The notes under the pieces are model-generated. The model was not told where the DNA came from, ran no database searches, and saw only the letters and a list, made by a program, of their open reading frames with translations. Of a DNA stretch of 64,000 bases, positions 41,000 through 50,430 are shown in pieces. The DNA comes from Bacteroidales bacterium (GTDB lineage Bacteria; Bacteroidota; Bacteroidia; Bacteroidales; P3): positions 1-64,000 of the forward strand of contig JAFXAD010000052.1 of the NCBI GenBank assembly GCA_017522065.1, written 5' to 3'. Position numbers and translations under genes: made by a program. The first letter of the stretch is position 1. Every line of letters starts with the position of its first letter.

Positions 41000-41407
41000 T
41001 TATTTGCAGCAAAGTTCGGTGAGTACGCCGAGAGTGCTCTTGGGGTGAAGGAATCCGATATGGAGGCCTTCTGCGCCGCCGCGCGACTGCTGGTCGATGA
41101 GGCGGACACCTTTCTCCTTGCATTCGTTGAGGGCCTGGTCGGTGTCTTCGACAGCAAAAGCGATGTGATGCATGCCGCCCTTACCGCCATTCTTCTCAAT
41201 GAAAGAGGCTATTGTGCTTTCAGGGCATGTGGGTTCGAGAAGTTCGATTTTCACGTCTCCGATTTTGAAAAAAGCCGTCTTGACTTTCTGGTCTGTGACC
41301 TCCTCGATAGCGTAGCACTTGAGGCCCATCACATCTTCCCAGTACTTGATGGCTTCATCCAGATTGGTAACTGCGATACCAATGTGTTCAATGTGTGAAG
41401 GTGTCAT
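41000..41407 (-). CDS. mce: Methylmalonyl-CoA epimerase
   Basis: The enzyme converts (R)- to (S)-methylmalonyl-CoA, the form used by the decarboxylase and, in the reverse route, by the mutase. The 135 residues form a vicinal-oxygen-chelate fold with the metal ligands expected at His8 (HIEHIGIAV), the His of GMHHIAF and the Glu of LTELC near the end. It is the first gene of the operon and lies 106 bases after the promoter. Confidence 0.95.
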   Translation of the reverse strand: MTPSHIEHIGIAVTNLDEAIKYWEDVMGLKCYAIEEVTDQKVKTAFFKIGDVKIELLEPTCPESTIASFIEKNGGKGGMHHIAFAVEDTDQALNECKEKGVRLIDQQSRGGAEGLHIGFLHPKSTLGVLTELCCK

Positions 41408-41512
41408 AATTTTTATATTTATTTATTATTATTATAATTTTTACATAAACAAATTCATTAATTTTCGCCTATGTCGCTAATACACAACGGCATAATAAAA
41501 AACTATGAATTA

Positions 41513-41543
41513 CAAAATTACAACAAGAATTTGGATTGGCAAA
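41513..41543 (-). promoter_or_regulatory. Canonical Bacteroidetes promoter for the mce-mmdA operon
   Basis: On the minus strand TTTG (41543-41540) is followed after exactly 19 bases by TAATTTTG (41520-41513). This fits both the -33 TTTG and the -7 TAnnTTTG elements at the right spacing. The start of mce is 106 bases downstream, leaving a leader of about 95 bases. Confidence 0.75.
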
Positions 41544-41552
41544 ATTTTTTTT

Positions 41553-42920
41553 TCACAAGCCTATCCTTTGGTGCATCACATCCACGCTTATTGCATCCAA
41601 TGTACCTACAATCAGGAAATAACGTTTTCGGCCTGGCATCTTGAGATAGTAATTGTCAGCACGATACGACGGCGGCATCCTGTCGTCAATGAGCAGGTCG
41701 CCACGTTCGTCGTATACGCGAATTGCCGTCCCCGCAAGCCGAGCAGCCTTTTCAATGCGAAGAATCCTTCCTTCAATAAAAATCCAGTCCTGCGGGTCGT
41801 CATCACCAACAATTTGTTCTGTGTCCGTCTCCACATGGTCGTACATGCTGCCTTCGTCAGTCGGGGGTTCAAGTTTGTCGCGGAACATGCTTTCCGGCAA
41901 ATACAGGGTGTCGTGAATCCAAACAGTATCATGAATATAGACAACCTCCTGCACCATCGGGTCGCTTGGGCATCCACGCGGATACGCGACATTGTGGAAA
42001 CGTTTTCCTATTGCAGAATTCAAATAGTTTTGACGGCTCCCGCAAGGGATAGTGACATTTGTCGACGAGTCGACTCCATAGAAAGGCGTTTCGTCCAGAA
42101 TTGGAGGCATGTCTGAATTAAACTCAAGCAACTGAAAACTGCAATAAGAGAATGCATTAGACTTGATGACACCTACGCTCGGCGGCAAATGCAGCATGCG
42201 CAACGATGTGCAATTGGTGAACGCATATTGGTCTATGACTGCCGAATGCGGATTGTCACCTGCAAACTCAACCTCTTGCAGACCGTAAAAACAGAAACAC
42301 AGGAACTGTGGAACGACTGCCACTGCAGGGCCGACCGTCAGCTTGGCTTGGGATTCGCACGCGTAGAACAGGCTTTGCATCGACGAGACGTTTTCCGACA
42401 ATAGCACAATCTCTTTCAGGCTCTTGACACTGCTGAATGCAAATTGCGATATGTAGCGGACTTTGTCGTGTATCACAAGGCTGTCCAGCATGTCGCATCC
42501 GGCAAAAGCCGACAACGCAATCTGCACGCTGTCGCACTCCAATGCCACAGACTTCAGGTTAGGACATTTGTCGAAAGCCGCATCCCCAACATTGACAATA
42601 GTGTGCGGCAACGTAACGGCCAACAGACGCTCGCACGAGGCAAAGGCGTGTGGCTCGACAGATGTGACTATATAGCGTTCGCCATCGTACACGACCTCCG
42701 AAGGAATCACCAATCGGCCTTTGACAGAGGATGATGCACCCATAATGCGCATCATCTCCGACTCGTATGCCGAAACACTTACTGTACCTTTCCCGTCGAC
42801 AGGAGGCATGTGTTCGATAGAGAAAAACAGATTCGATCCTCCTACTTTTTTCACAAAATCAAAAGCATTGGCATATTGGGCCAACAGCAAGACGGACAGC
42901 AGGAGAAGTAAACGTTTCAT
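41553..42920 (-). CDS. Exported BspA-like leucine-rich-repeat protein
   Basis: A 455-residue protein with a signal peptide (LLLLLSVLLLAQYANA). It is followed by about nine LRR_5-type repeats (~85-315), seen in phrases such as VTSVEPHAFASCERLLAVTLP, VNVGDAAFDKCPNLKSVAL and SVGVIKSNAFSYCSFQLLEF. The last ~80 residues (GTAIRVYDERGDLLI ... YYLKMPGRKRYFLIVG) look like a type A type IX sorting domain. Such surface proteins bind host or other bacterial ligands in BspA of Tannerella. The start at 42920 overlaps the dxs stop by four bases; a longer reading adds 13 residues. Confidence 0.8.
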   Translation of the reverse strand: MKRLLLLLSVLLLAQYANAFDFVKKVGGSNLFFSIEHMPPVDGKGTVSVSAYESEMMRIMGASSSVKGRLVIPSEVVYDGERYIVTSVEPHAFASCERLLAVTLPHTIVNVGDAAFDKCPNLKSVALECDSVQIALSAFAGCDMLDSLVIHDKVRYISQFAFSSVKSLKEIVLLSENVSSMQSLFYACESQAKLTVGPAVAVVPQFLCFCFYGLQEVEFAGDNPHSAVIDQYAFTNCTSLRMLHLPPSVGVIKSNAFSYCSFQLLEFNSDMPPILDETPFYGVDSSTNVTIPCGSRQNYLNSAIGKRFHNVAYPRGCPSDPMVQEVVYIHDTVWIHDTLYLPESMFRDKLEPPTDEGSMYDHVETDTEQIVGDDDPQDWIFIEGRILRIEKAARLAGTAIRVYDERGDLLIDDRMPPSYRADNYYLKMPGRKRYFLIVGTLDAISVDVMHQRIGL

Positions 42921-44824
42921 GACAAGATCGTGTTCAACAATGATAGTATTGATTGACAATCAATTCCACAGTCACTGTGCAACTGTTCGACGGATCCGTG
43001 TCTTATGAACTTGTCAGGTATGCCGAGCCTTGTCACAACCGGTTCAACGAATGACGGCTCCGACGCGCGGCGTTGCTGGTAGTATTCCAGCACCGCACTT
43101 CCAAATCCGCCTTCCAGACAACCGTCCTCGACAGTGACCACATGAGCATAATGTTGTGCGACATGGTCCAAGATACCAGTATCGAGAGGCTTCACAAAAC
43201 GCATATCGTAGTGGCCAATCCTGATGTCCTTCTCAGCCAGAGCCGCAACGGCCTTCGCTGCTTCATTGCCGATGTGCCCTATCGAAAGGATTGCCACCCT
43301 CTCCCCTTCTGCAAGACAACGTCCCTTACCTATCTCGAGAGCGTGCATCTCGTTTTCCCACTCGGCATGTACCGAAGCTCCTCGCGGATAACGTATCATA
43401 ATCGGCCCGCATTCGTCGGTCTGGGCTGTGAACATCATGTCACGAAGCTCGTGTTCGTCCATCGGGGCACATATCGTCAGATTTGGTACAGGACGGAATG
43501 CAGCGATATCGAATACACCATGATGAGTCGAACCGTCCTCACCGACAATTCCTGCCCGGTCAAGACACATGACCACATGCAACCGCTGCAGCGCAACATC
43601 ATGAATAACCTGATCGTATGCTCGTTGCATAAACGACGAATAAATGTTGCAGAACGGAATCATGCCCTGTGCCGCCAAACCTGCGGCAAAGGTGACTGCA
43701 TGTTGTTCTGCAATGCCCACATCGAATGCTCTGTCGGGCATACACTCCATCATCATGTTGAGCGAACAACCCGTAGGCATTGCCGGCGTTATGCCGACAA
43801 TCTTGTCGTTTTTGCGGGCCAGCTCAATGATAGTGTGCCCAAAAACATCCTGATACTTCAGCGGCTGGTTGGTACTGCTGCTTTTCAGCTGTTTGCCCGT
43901 CTCGACATCGAAACGTCCCGGAGCATGATATGTGACCGGATTGTTCTCGGCTGCTTTCAGTCCTTTACCTTTTGTAGTGACTATGTGCAGAAGCTTAGGA
44001 CCATTGAGTTGTTTGAGCTGCGAAAGCACTTCGACAAGTTGCTGTGTATCGTGTCCGTCGACTGGTCCGAAATATCGGAATCCAAGCGACTCGAACAAGT
44101 TTGCTCCGTCGAGAAGCGACGATTTGAGGGCCGCCAACGATTTCGAGAAAAAATTCCTGCCCCACGATTGACGCTTGTCTCCGCCCGTGCGACGCCAAAC
44201 ACTCTCCTTGATTTTGTTGTATTGTTCCGACGTAGTGATTTTTACAAGGTAACGGCTCAGTCCGCCCACGGCCTTGTCTATCGAGATACCGTTGTCGTTA
44301 AGCACAACCAGGATATTTGATTTTGAAACGCCAGCATTGTTAAGAGCCTCAAAAGCTTCGCCGCCGGTCATCGAGCCATCGCCAATGACGGCAATATGCT
44401 GACGGTTTGTGTTCCCTTGCAGTTTAGAAGCAGTAGCCATTCCCAGAGCAGCAGATATCGAAGTGGACGAATGGCCTGTCCCGAAAGCGTCGTACGGACT
44501 TTCGTCCATCCTCGGGAAACCGCTGATACCGCCATAGGTGCGGATTGTAGGAAATACATCGCGACGGCCGGTGAGTATCTTGTGCGCGTATGCCTGATGG
44601 CCTACGTCAAAGACAATCTTGTCGTCGGGTGTATTGAAAACGTAATGCAATGCCACGCAGAGTTCAACGGTGCCAAGCGACGATGCCAGATGGCCGGGAT
44701 GGGTGGAAAGTGTATCTATAATATAGTCACGCAACTCCAATGCCAACTCCGACAAATCGGAAATAGGCAGTTTGCGAAGGTCCTCCGGACTGTTAATATT
44801 TTCTAAAACAACACCTTTCAACAC
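42917..44824 (-). CDS. dxs: 1-Deoxy-D-xylulose-5-phosphate synthase
   Basis: Dxs condenses pyruvate and glyceraldehyde-3-phosphate, using thiamine diphosphate, in the first step of the MEP isoprenoid pathway. The 635 residues contain HPGHLASSLGTVEL, DVGHQAYAHKILTGRRD, the ThDP-binding GDGSMTGGEAFEALNNAG, LHIVTTKGKGLK and DRAGIVGEDGSTHHG. Length and order are normal. The BspA-like gene is coupled to it by ATGA. Confidence 0.97.
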   Translation of the reverse strand: MLKGVVLENINSPEDLRKLPISDLSELALELRDYIIDTLSTHPGHLASSLGTVELCVALHYVFNTPDDKIVFDVGHQAYAHKILTGRRDVFPTIRTYGGISGFPRMDESPYDAFGTGHSSTSISAALGMATASKLQGNTNRQHIAVIGDGSMTGGEAFEALNNAGVSKSNILVVLNDNGISIDKAVGGLSRYLVKITTSEQYNKIKESVWRRTGGDKRQSWGRNFFSKSLAALKSSLLDGANLFESLGFRYFGPVDGHDTQQLVEVLSQLKQLNGPKLLHIVTTKGKGLKAAENNPVTYHAPGRFDVETGKQLKSSSTNQPLKYQDVFGHTIIELARKNDKIVGITPAMPTGCSLNMMMECMPDRAFDVGIAEQHAVTFAAGLAAQGMIPFCNIYSSFMQRAYDQVIHDVALQRLHVVMCLDRAGIVGEDGSTHHGVFDIAAFRPVPNLTICAPMDEHELRDMMFTAQTDECGPIMIRYPRGASVHAEWENEMHALEIGKGRCLAEGERVAILSIGHIGNEAAKAVAALAEKDIRIGHYDMRFVKPLDTGILDHVAQHYAHVVTVEDGCLEGGFGSAVLEYYQQRRASEPSFVEPVVTRLGIPDKFIRHGSVEQLHSDCGIDCQSILSLLNTILS

Positions 44825-44865
44825 ATCAGCTTTTTCTGTTCAGAATGCAAAGATAGCAATAAAAA

Positions 44866-45855
44866 TCATTTGTCGACCTGATAAGTTGGAGCAGACTTAG
44901 GAAGAGGCTCAAATTCTTTGTTCAGTTTCTGGTCCGAGAGGCGCCCCTGAGCGCTGTCGCGAAGCTCCCAACGGCCGTTTACAAAGACATACGCCTGCTC
45001 TGCACCCGTTGGCACATAGTATTGAGGCAGACCCTCCATTCCCGGAAGCATCGGGGCTATCTCGTCGAAGAGGATCATCTTCATCTTCTCCTCATGAGGC
45101 ACCTGCATATTGATTGTGCGTCCGTTCTTTTTGATTTTCTTGTTCTCGTATGTCCGTACAATCTGTTCGTCGAAGCGGACATTGACCATGGCATTGCGCG
45201 AATACTCCAGAACCACACGGCGAAGGTTCTTCTCGCGACGGAACAGGGCTTGCCCAAACTGGGGCCGCGAGCTGCTGGAACGGAACAATATGGGTTCGAT
45301 GACTTTGCGTTGCGTCAAAGCGTTGACACCTGTCCAACCCAATAGTGTGTAAAAAACTTTCCCGTCATATTTGGTTTCGACAAGCTCCTGATATACACTG
45401 CCCAACCAGTTTTCGGGTCCTAAAACGACTTCGTTGACAGAGATGAGTTCGTCCGACTTGTCGTTAAGTATATAGACATCGTAGCCTCCCGACTTTTCGC
45501 TATACGACTGGACGAACCCGAAGCACTCGTATTCGCCGTTATCGCGTACCACCGGCCACGTGATGATGCGGAATTGGCGGTCGCTCGAGGTGAGTACCGA
45601 CACGTAATTCCCGAAATTCCAATCCCAATAGAACGACTCATCCACATGGAGGGCTTCGTCCATCAATTGCACAAACTGCTCATTGGCATTATATCGTTCG
45701 TTGTCTGTCGGAGCATCCTTGATTTTTTCGACAAGAGGTTGCATATTGCGCTCATACGCACTCATGACGTCCTTGTTCTGCGCCGGCAGAATAGTCCCCA
45801 GCGGGCACATCGACAGAACGAAAATACAAATATACAATATTTTACGCGTTTTCAT
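44866..45855 (-). CDS. Exported protein of unknown function
   Basis: A 329-residue protein with a signal peptide (MKTRKILYICIFVLS start, cleavage near LPAQ). The body is mixed alpha/beta, with conserved-looking phrases DESFYWDWNFGNYVSVLTSSDRQFRIITWPV, YTLLGWTGVNALTQRKVIEPI and VRTYENKKIKKNGRTINMQVPHEEKMKMILFDEIAPM. I know similar proteins as conserved hypotheticals of Bacteroidales but no function. It is 41 bases upstream of the dxs start side, on the same strand, and may share transcription with dxs. Confidence 0.7.
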   Translation of the reverse strand: MKTRKILYICIFVLSMCPLGTILPAQNKDVMSAYERNMQPLVEKIKDAPTDNERYNANEQFVQLMDEALHVDESFYWDWNFGNYVSVLTSSDRQFRIITWPVVRDNGEYECFGFVQSYSEKSGGYDVYILNDKSDELISVNEVVLGPENWLGSVYQELVETKYDGKVFYTLLGWTGVNALTQRKVIEPILFRSSSSRPQFGQALFRREKNLRRVVLEYSRNAMVNVRFDEQIVRTYENKKIKKNGRTINMQVPHEEKMKMILFDEIAPMLPGMEGLPQYYVPTGAEQAYVFVNGRWELRDSAQGRLSDQKLNKEFEPLPKSAPTYQVDK

Positions 45856-45911
45856 CTCAAGGCAGAGTTTTTATTTAAGTAATTTGTTTACCTAATAACA
45901 ATTTAAATTAG

Positions 45912-45919
45912 TATTTTTG
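45912..45919 (+). promoter_or_regulatory. Candidate -7 element for dapD
   Basis: TATTTTTG, an exact TAnnTTTG match, 50 bases before the dapD start. A TTTG occurs at 45883-45886, but its 25-base spacing is longer than usual. Confidence 0.5.
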
Positions 45920-45968
45920 TAATTACTCAAAAAAAACGTTTTTATTGTAAATTATTGAAAAAAAATAG

Positions 45969-46778
45969 ATGACACAACAAGAACTCATTGAAAATGCATT
46001 CGAAAACCGCGAGTTGCTCAACAATACCGAAGTAAAAGAGGCCGTCAACGACGTCATTAGCCAGCTCGACAAAGGTCTGCTGCGTGTAGCCCAATCCGAT
46101 GGCACGCAGTGGCATGTCAACGAGTGGGTCAAGAAAGCCGTTCTGCTATATTTTCCCATGTGCGGCATGCAGACCATTGAAGCCGGACCGTTTGAATATC
46201 ATGACAAAATACCACTCAAAAGAGACTATGCCTCGCAAGGTGTAAGGGTTGTTCCTCCGGCCACAGCGCGATATGGGTCATACCTTGCACCCGGTGTTGT
46301 CATGATGCCGTCGTACGTCAACATCGGAGCTTACGTCGATTCCGGGACGATGGTCGACACGTGGGCCACAGTAGGCAGCTGTGCCCAAATCGGCAAAAAC
46401 GTACACCTTAGTGGCGGTGTCGGAATCGGCGGCGTTCTCGAACCCGTACAGGCAGCACCTGTCATCATCGAAGACCACTGCTTCATCGGTTCCCGCAGCA
46501 TCGTGGTTGAGGGTGCTCACATCGGTGCCGAAGCCGTGCTTGGTGCCAACACCGTAATAACCGGCAGCACCCACATCATCGACGTCAGCAATTCCGAGCC
46601 CGTCTACTACAGCGGCTATGTGCCTCCTCGCAGCGTGGTGATTCCCGGCAGCTACCTCAAGCATTTTCCGGCAGGCGACTACTCCGTAAGCTGTGCGCTT
46701 ATCATCGGACAGCGCAAAGAGAGTACCGACAAAAAGACCTCCCTCAACTCGGCTTTGCGCGAGTTCGGAATCAGCTGA
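45969..46778 (+). CDS. dapD: 2,3,4,5-Tetrahydropyridine-2,6-dicarboxylate N-succinyltransferase
   Basis: DapD uses succinyl-CoA in the succinylase branch of lysine and diaminopimelate synthesis. The 269 residues have an N-terminal helical domain, then a left-handed beta-helix with hexapeptide repeats (VRVVPPATARYGSYLAPGVVMMPSYVNIGAYVD is the entry, and ATVGSCAQIGKNVHLSGGVGIGG the core), and a closing STDKKTSLNSALREF. Together with MurL-MurD2 and MurB it marks local peptidoglycan precursor genes, though the three are not one operon. Confidence 0.96.
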   Translation: MTQQELIENAFENRELLNNTEVKEAVNDVISQLDKGLLRVAQSDGTQWHVNEWVKKAVLLYFPMCGMQTIEAGPFEYHDKIPLKRDYASQGVRVVPPATARYGSYLAPGVVMMPSYVNIGAYVDSGTMVDTWATVGSCAQIGKNVHLSGGVGIGGVLEPVQAAPVIIEDHCFIGSRSIVVEGAHIGAEAVLGANTVITGSTHIIDVSNSEPVYYSGYVPPRSVVIPGSYLKHFPAGDYSVSCALIIGQRKESTDKKTSLNSALREFGIS

Positions 46779-46854
46779 TTTCCCGAAACTCATGATAGTT
46801 TCCAAACACACACAAACTGCACAAAAATTTCTTCACGCCCCAAAAACACAAACA

Positions 46855-47220
46855 ATGAAACGTTCCTTTCTTTTTGTCGCACTGCTGTTCACCGTCTTTG
46901 CATCATGCAAAAATTACGAAGATTTCGATTTTACAGGCTCAGTCGTTGACTACGAGATGTGCAACGGCATCTCGGAAATCGGTTATGCCGTGGCCCTTAC
47001 AAGTCCGGACACCATAGGGGGCGACTACACCACACGCGAAATGCAGCAATTCCAAAACGTGGTTGTCATTTACGGTTCCGACAGGATGCTCCATAGCGGC
47101 GACAAGATATCAGGAAGAATATACTTGGACCCCGGCCATTCGGAAGCCGAATGCAACTACCATTACAACGACCGCGATGTGCCGGAAGCTGTCTTCACAA
47201 AGCTGTCGGTCGAGAAATAG
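46855..47220 (+). CDS. Small lipoprotein of unknown function
   Basis: A 121-residue protein with an SPII signal (MKRSFLFVALLFTVFASC, Cys18). The rest is polar and beta-rich with phrases EMCNGISEIGYAVALTSPDTIGG, QNVVVIYGSDRML and GRIYLDPGHSEAECNYHY. The start at 46855 begins the signal peptide and removes the overlap with dapD that a longer reading would need. It lies 76 bases after dapD. No family recognised. Confidence 0.7.
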   Translation: MKRSFLFVALLFTVFASCKNYEDFDFTGSVVDYEMCNGISEIGYAVALTSPDTIGGDYTTREMQQFQNVVVIYGSDRMLHSGDKISGRIYLDPGHSEAECNYHYNDRDVPEAVFTKLSVEK

Positions 47221-47236
47221 CGCATTTCCACCGCTG

Positions 47237-47656
47237 TCACGTGCTGAAATAACGCACTATCAACAAAATCAGAATCAAGGCTGTCAACAGCAGCATCAGA
47301 TACCCATGATTGTGCAGCGGCCTGAGCAACTTGCCTAAGCGGCGACGCTCTGCCCCTTTTGCAACCACAACCATCTTTCGCTCGCCGTCCTGGAGTTCCT
47401 CCTCCACATGGAGCGGCATCGGTGCAGCCAACAGGCTGTACTGCAGCGTTTGGTCAAAATCCACCACCGACACATCTTCCGGCATGGAAACAATTGCATA
47501 ATAACGTCTTATAAAGCCTTTGCCCGAATCACTCCGGGCAAAGGCTCGATAGACTGTACCTGAGGAGGTTTCCGACACTACCGACTCGATATGGTAACGT
47601 CGAAGTGTTCCCTCTATCAGGCCTCCTATTGCGGGCGATGTTGGTTTTGTGTCCAT
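47237..47656 (-). CDS. Tail-anchored protein with possible degenerate kinase N-lobe
   Basis: A 139-residue protein with a soluble part (~1-110) and one C-terminal helix (LMLLLTALILILLIVRY near 118-135) with only a short tail, so it is probably tail-anchored facing the cytoplasm. Residues 14-42 (IEGTLRRYHIESVVSETS then SGTVYRAFAR) recall the first strands and glycine-rich loop of Ser/Thr kinases, but YYAIVSMPE lacks the VAIK lysine and no catalytic lobe exists. That link is only a resemblance. It lies 18 bases downstream of alaS on the same strand and converges with the 46855 gene. Confidence 0.6.
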   Translation of the reverse strand: MDTKPTSPAIGGLIEGTLRRYHIESVVSETSSGTVYRAFARSDSGKGFIRRYYAIVSMPEDVSVVDFDQTLQYSLLAAPMPLHVEEELQDGERKMVVVAKGAERRRLGKLLRPLHNHGYLMLLLTALILILLIVRYFST

Positions 47657-47674
47657 TTTTTCCGAACGACGATG

Positions 47675-50320
47675 CTATCGTTTGTTTATCATCTCAACAG
47701 CAAGAGCAATGGCACGGTCGAGGCCGTCAGGGTTCTTGCCTCCTGCGGTAGCGTATGCGGGCTGTCCGCCGCCGCCACCCTGTATTTCCTTGCCCGATGC
47801 ACGCACGATGGCCACTGCATCAAGACCGGAATCGATGCGGTTCTGTCCAAGACATATCATCAGCTGGGGCTTGTCGGCCACCACACTGCCAAGCACAAGG
47901 GCCATGTCGGGATTGTCGTTGCGCAACTGCATGACACCATCCTTGAGTTGCATGAGGTCGCAATCCATCCGCTTGGCAACCAGCATGTCCTTGCTCAACT
48001 CGGACGACAGCGAACCGCATATCGAAGCCACTCTTTCCTTTTGGAACGATGCAATCTGGCTGCGCAGCTGAGCGTTCTCATCCTGCAGGCGTTCGATGGC
48101 GACGGCGAGGTCTTTGGGATTCTTCAATAGTCCTTTTGCTGCTTCGAGCTGGTCTTGCAGGCTGTCGACATAACGCGCTGCACCGCCACCGGTTACAGCC
48201 TCGATACGACGCATACCGGCAGCAACAGCTCCCTCACTTACAATGCGCAGCGAGCCGATGTGACCAGTATTGTCTGTATGCGTTCCGCCACAGAATTCAA
48301 CACTGTCGCCAAATTTAATCACACGCACCTTGTCGCCGTATTTTTCTCCGAACAGTGCCATTGCACCGAGTTTGCGAGCCTCGTCGATGGGCATTGCACG
48401 ATGCTCTTCAAGGGGTATGGCATGCCAAATGTCGATATTGACTTGCTTCTCAATTTCACGGATTTCCTCCTTGGTGAGCTTTGCAAAGTGCGAGAAGTCG
48501 AAACGGAGGCGCTGGTCGTCGACGAGCGAACCTTTCTGTTCGACATGAGTTCCAAGCACATTACGCAACGCCTTATGGAGCAAGTGTGTAGCACTATGGT
48601 TGCACTGGATGGCAAAACGGCGGCAACGGTCCACCTCGGCTTTGAATGTGGCCTTCAGGTCTGAAGGAAGCTTAGTTACGATATGTACAATCAGATTGTT
48701 TTCTTTCTTTGTGTCAACTATCGGGAGCACCTCGTTGCCGTGTCCGATGGTTCCGACATCGCCCACCTGTCCGCCACCTTCACCATAGAAGGGCGTGCGG
48801 TCGAAAACAAGCTGGTAGAATTCACGGTCCTTGGTACGCACATGACGGTAGCGGACAATGTGCACGTCGCACACAAGTTCATCATACCCGACAAATTCCT
48901 GTTCGACGTTGGGCACAATCTCCACCCAGTCGTCGTTTTCGGTTTTTGCTGCTGCGCGGCTGCGGTCTTTCTGCTGGGCAAGTCCCTTCGAGAATCCTTC
49001 CATGTCGACGCTCCATCCTTTCTCGGAGGCCATAAGTTGCGTGAGGTCGATCGGGAAACCGTAGGTGTCGAACAGCTCGAAAGCAAAGGCTCCGTCGATA
49101 ACCTTTTCGACTTTCACCTTCTGCTCACATGCTTCGCATGTCGTCTCGCACTCGGATGCTTTAGCAATATAGTTCTCAAATTTCAGTATGCCATTCGACA
49201 GTGTTCTGAGGAACGACTGCTCTTCTTCCTGTATAATACGCACCACAAGTTCCTGCTGCTTGGCCAGTTCTGGGAACTGTGCACCCATCTGGCCGACGAG
49301 GGTCGGCACGAGCGTGTGGAGGAACGGTTCCTTGAAGCCGAGGAAGGTATAGCCGTAACGCACAGCGCGACGGAGGATTCGGCGGATTACGTATCCGGCT
49401 TTTGCATTGGAGGGCAGCTGGCCGTCTGCTATCGAGAAGCTGACGGCACGCAGATGGTCGGCACAGACGCGCATGGCGACATCAGCTTGCTCGTTGTCGC
49501 CATACTTGAAGCCCGACTTCGTTGCAAGTTCCTGAATCAATGGTTGGAAAATATCGGTGTCATAGTTCGATTTTTTGCCCTGCATCACCATGCAGAGACG
49601 CTCGAAACCCATTCCCGTGTCGATATGTTTGGCCTTCAGCGGCTCGAGGGTTCCGTTGGCCAGTCGGTTGTATTGCATGAAGACGAGGTTCCAGATTTCG
49701 ATGACGAGAGGATTGTCCTTGTTGACGAGCTGTGCACCAGGCAATTTGGCTTTTTCTGCATCGTCGCGCAGGTCCACATGAATCTCGCTGCAAGGACCGC
49801 AGGGCCCCTGTTCGCCCATCTCCCAGAAATTGTCTTTCTTCGAACCTTTAAGGATGTGGTCTTCCGGCACATGCGCTTTCCAGAGCTCGTAGGCTTCGGT
49901 ATCCATACCCAAGCCCTCCTTTTCGTCGCCTCCGAACACGGTGACATACAGGTTACGCTTGTCGATTTTCATCACATCGGTGAGGAACTCCCAGCCGTAT
50001 GCTATGGCCTCCTTCTTGAAGTAGTCGCCAAAGCTCCAGTTTCCAAGCATCTCGAACATCGTGTGGTGATATGTATCGTGGCCCACCTCTTCCAGGTCGT
50101 TGTGTTTTCCACTGACGCGCAAGCATTTCTGCGAATCGCACACGCGCGGGTATTGAGCAGGGGCATTGCCGAGAAAAATATCCTTGAACTGGTTCATGCC
50201 TGCATTGCAGAACATAAGCGTCGGGTCATTCTTCACAACCATCGGGGCCGACGGTACGATATGATGATTCTTAGATTCAAAAAATTTAAGGAATTGGGTA
50301 CGTATTTCGTTTGAAGTCAT
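47675..50320 (-). CDS. alaS: Alanine--tRNA ligase
   Basis: AlaS charges tRNA-Ala and edits Ser/Gly mischarging. The 881 residues have the class II core at the N-terminus (NHHIVPSAPMVVKNDPTLMFCNAGMNQFKDIF), the editing domain with HSATHLLHKALR and the zinc motif CGGTHTDNTGHIG, and the C-Ala domain ending GKEIQGGGGGQPAYATAGG. All are expected. Its upstream space (50321-50720) is filled with repeats. Confidence 0.97.
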   Translation of the reverse strand: MTSNEIRTQFLKFFESKNHHIVPSAPMVVKNDPTLMFCNAGMNQFKDIFLGNAPAQYPRVCDSQKCLRVSGKHNDLEEVGHDTYHHTMFEMLGNWSFGDYFKKEAIAYGWEFLTDVMKIDKRNLYVTVFGGDEKEGLGMDTEAYELWKAHVPEDHILKGSKKDNFWEMGEQGPCGPCSEIHVDLRDDAEKAKLPGAQLVNKDNPLVIEIWNLVFMQYNRLANGTLEPLKAKHIDTGMGFERLCMVMQGKKSNYDTDIFQPLIQELATKSGFKYGDNEQADVAMRVCADHLRAVSFSIADGQLPSNAKAGYVIRRILRRAVRYGYTFLGFKEPFLHTLVPTLVGQMGAQFPELAKQQELVVRIIQEEEQSFLRTLSNGILKFENYIAKASECETTCEACEQKVKVEKVIDGAFAFELFDTYGFPIDLTQLMASEKGWSVDMEGFSKGLAQQKDRSRAAAKTENDDWVEIVPNVEQEFVGYDELVCDVHIVRYRHVRTKDREFYQLVFDRTPFYGEGGGQVGDVGTIGHGNEVLPIVDTKKENNLIVHIVTKLPSDLKATFKAEVDRCRRFAIQCNHSATHLLHKALRNVLGTHVEQKGSLVDDQRLRFDFSHFAKLTKEEIREIEKQVNIDIWHAIPLEEHRAMPIDEARKLGAMALFGEKYGDKVRVIKFGDSVEFCGGTHTDNTGHIGSLRIVSEGAVAAGMRRIEAVTGGGAARYVDSLQDQLEAAKGLLKNPKDLAVAIERLQDENAQLRSQIASFQKERVASICGSLSSELSKDMLVAKRMDCDLMQLKDGVMQLRNDNPDMALVLGSVVADKPQLMICLGQNRIDSGLDAVAIVRASGKEIQGGGGGQPAYATAGGKNPDGLDRAIALAVEMINKR

Positions 50321-50328
50321 TATATATA

Positions 50329-50430
50329 AGGGTTAAAAGGTTAAAGGGTTTTAGGGTTAAAAGGTTATAGGGTTATAGGGTTTTAGGGTTTAAAGTTAAG
50401 GTTAAGGTTAAGGTTAAAGGGTTAAAGAGG
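50329..50430. repeat. GGGTTAAA/AAGGTTAAGG telomere-like tract
   Basis: The 400-base gap between alaS and the GroES-like gene (50321-50720) has no gene. It holds this tract, the ~100-bp hairpin repeat (50421-50526), its companion segment (50526-50580), a second tract (50610-50669) and a heptamer tract (50679-50717). The order is almost the same as in 53698-54372. Confidence 0.85.

Noticed and set aside
36111..41407. Oxaloacetate decarboxylase instead of methylmalonyl-CoA decarboxylase
   Set aside because: The alpha subunit is the acyl-CoA carboxyltransferase type and the epimerase is in the same operon, which fits methylmalonyl-CoA.
48683..50314. 543-residue plus-strand ORF
   Set aside because: Antisense to alaS with all AlaS motifs on the other strand; Val/His/Phe-rich shadow.
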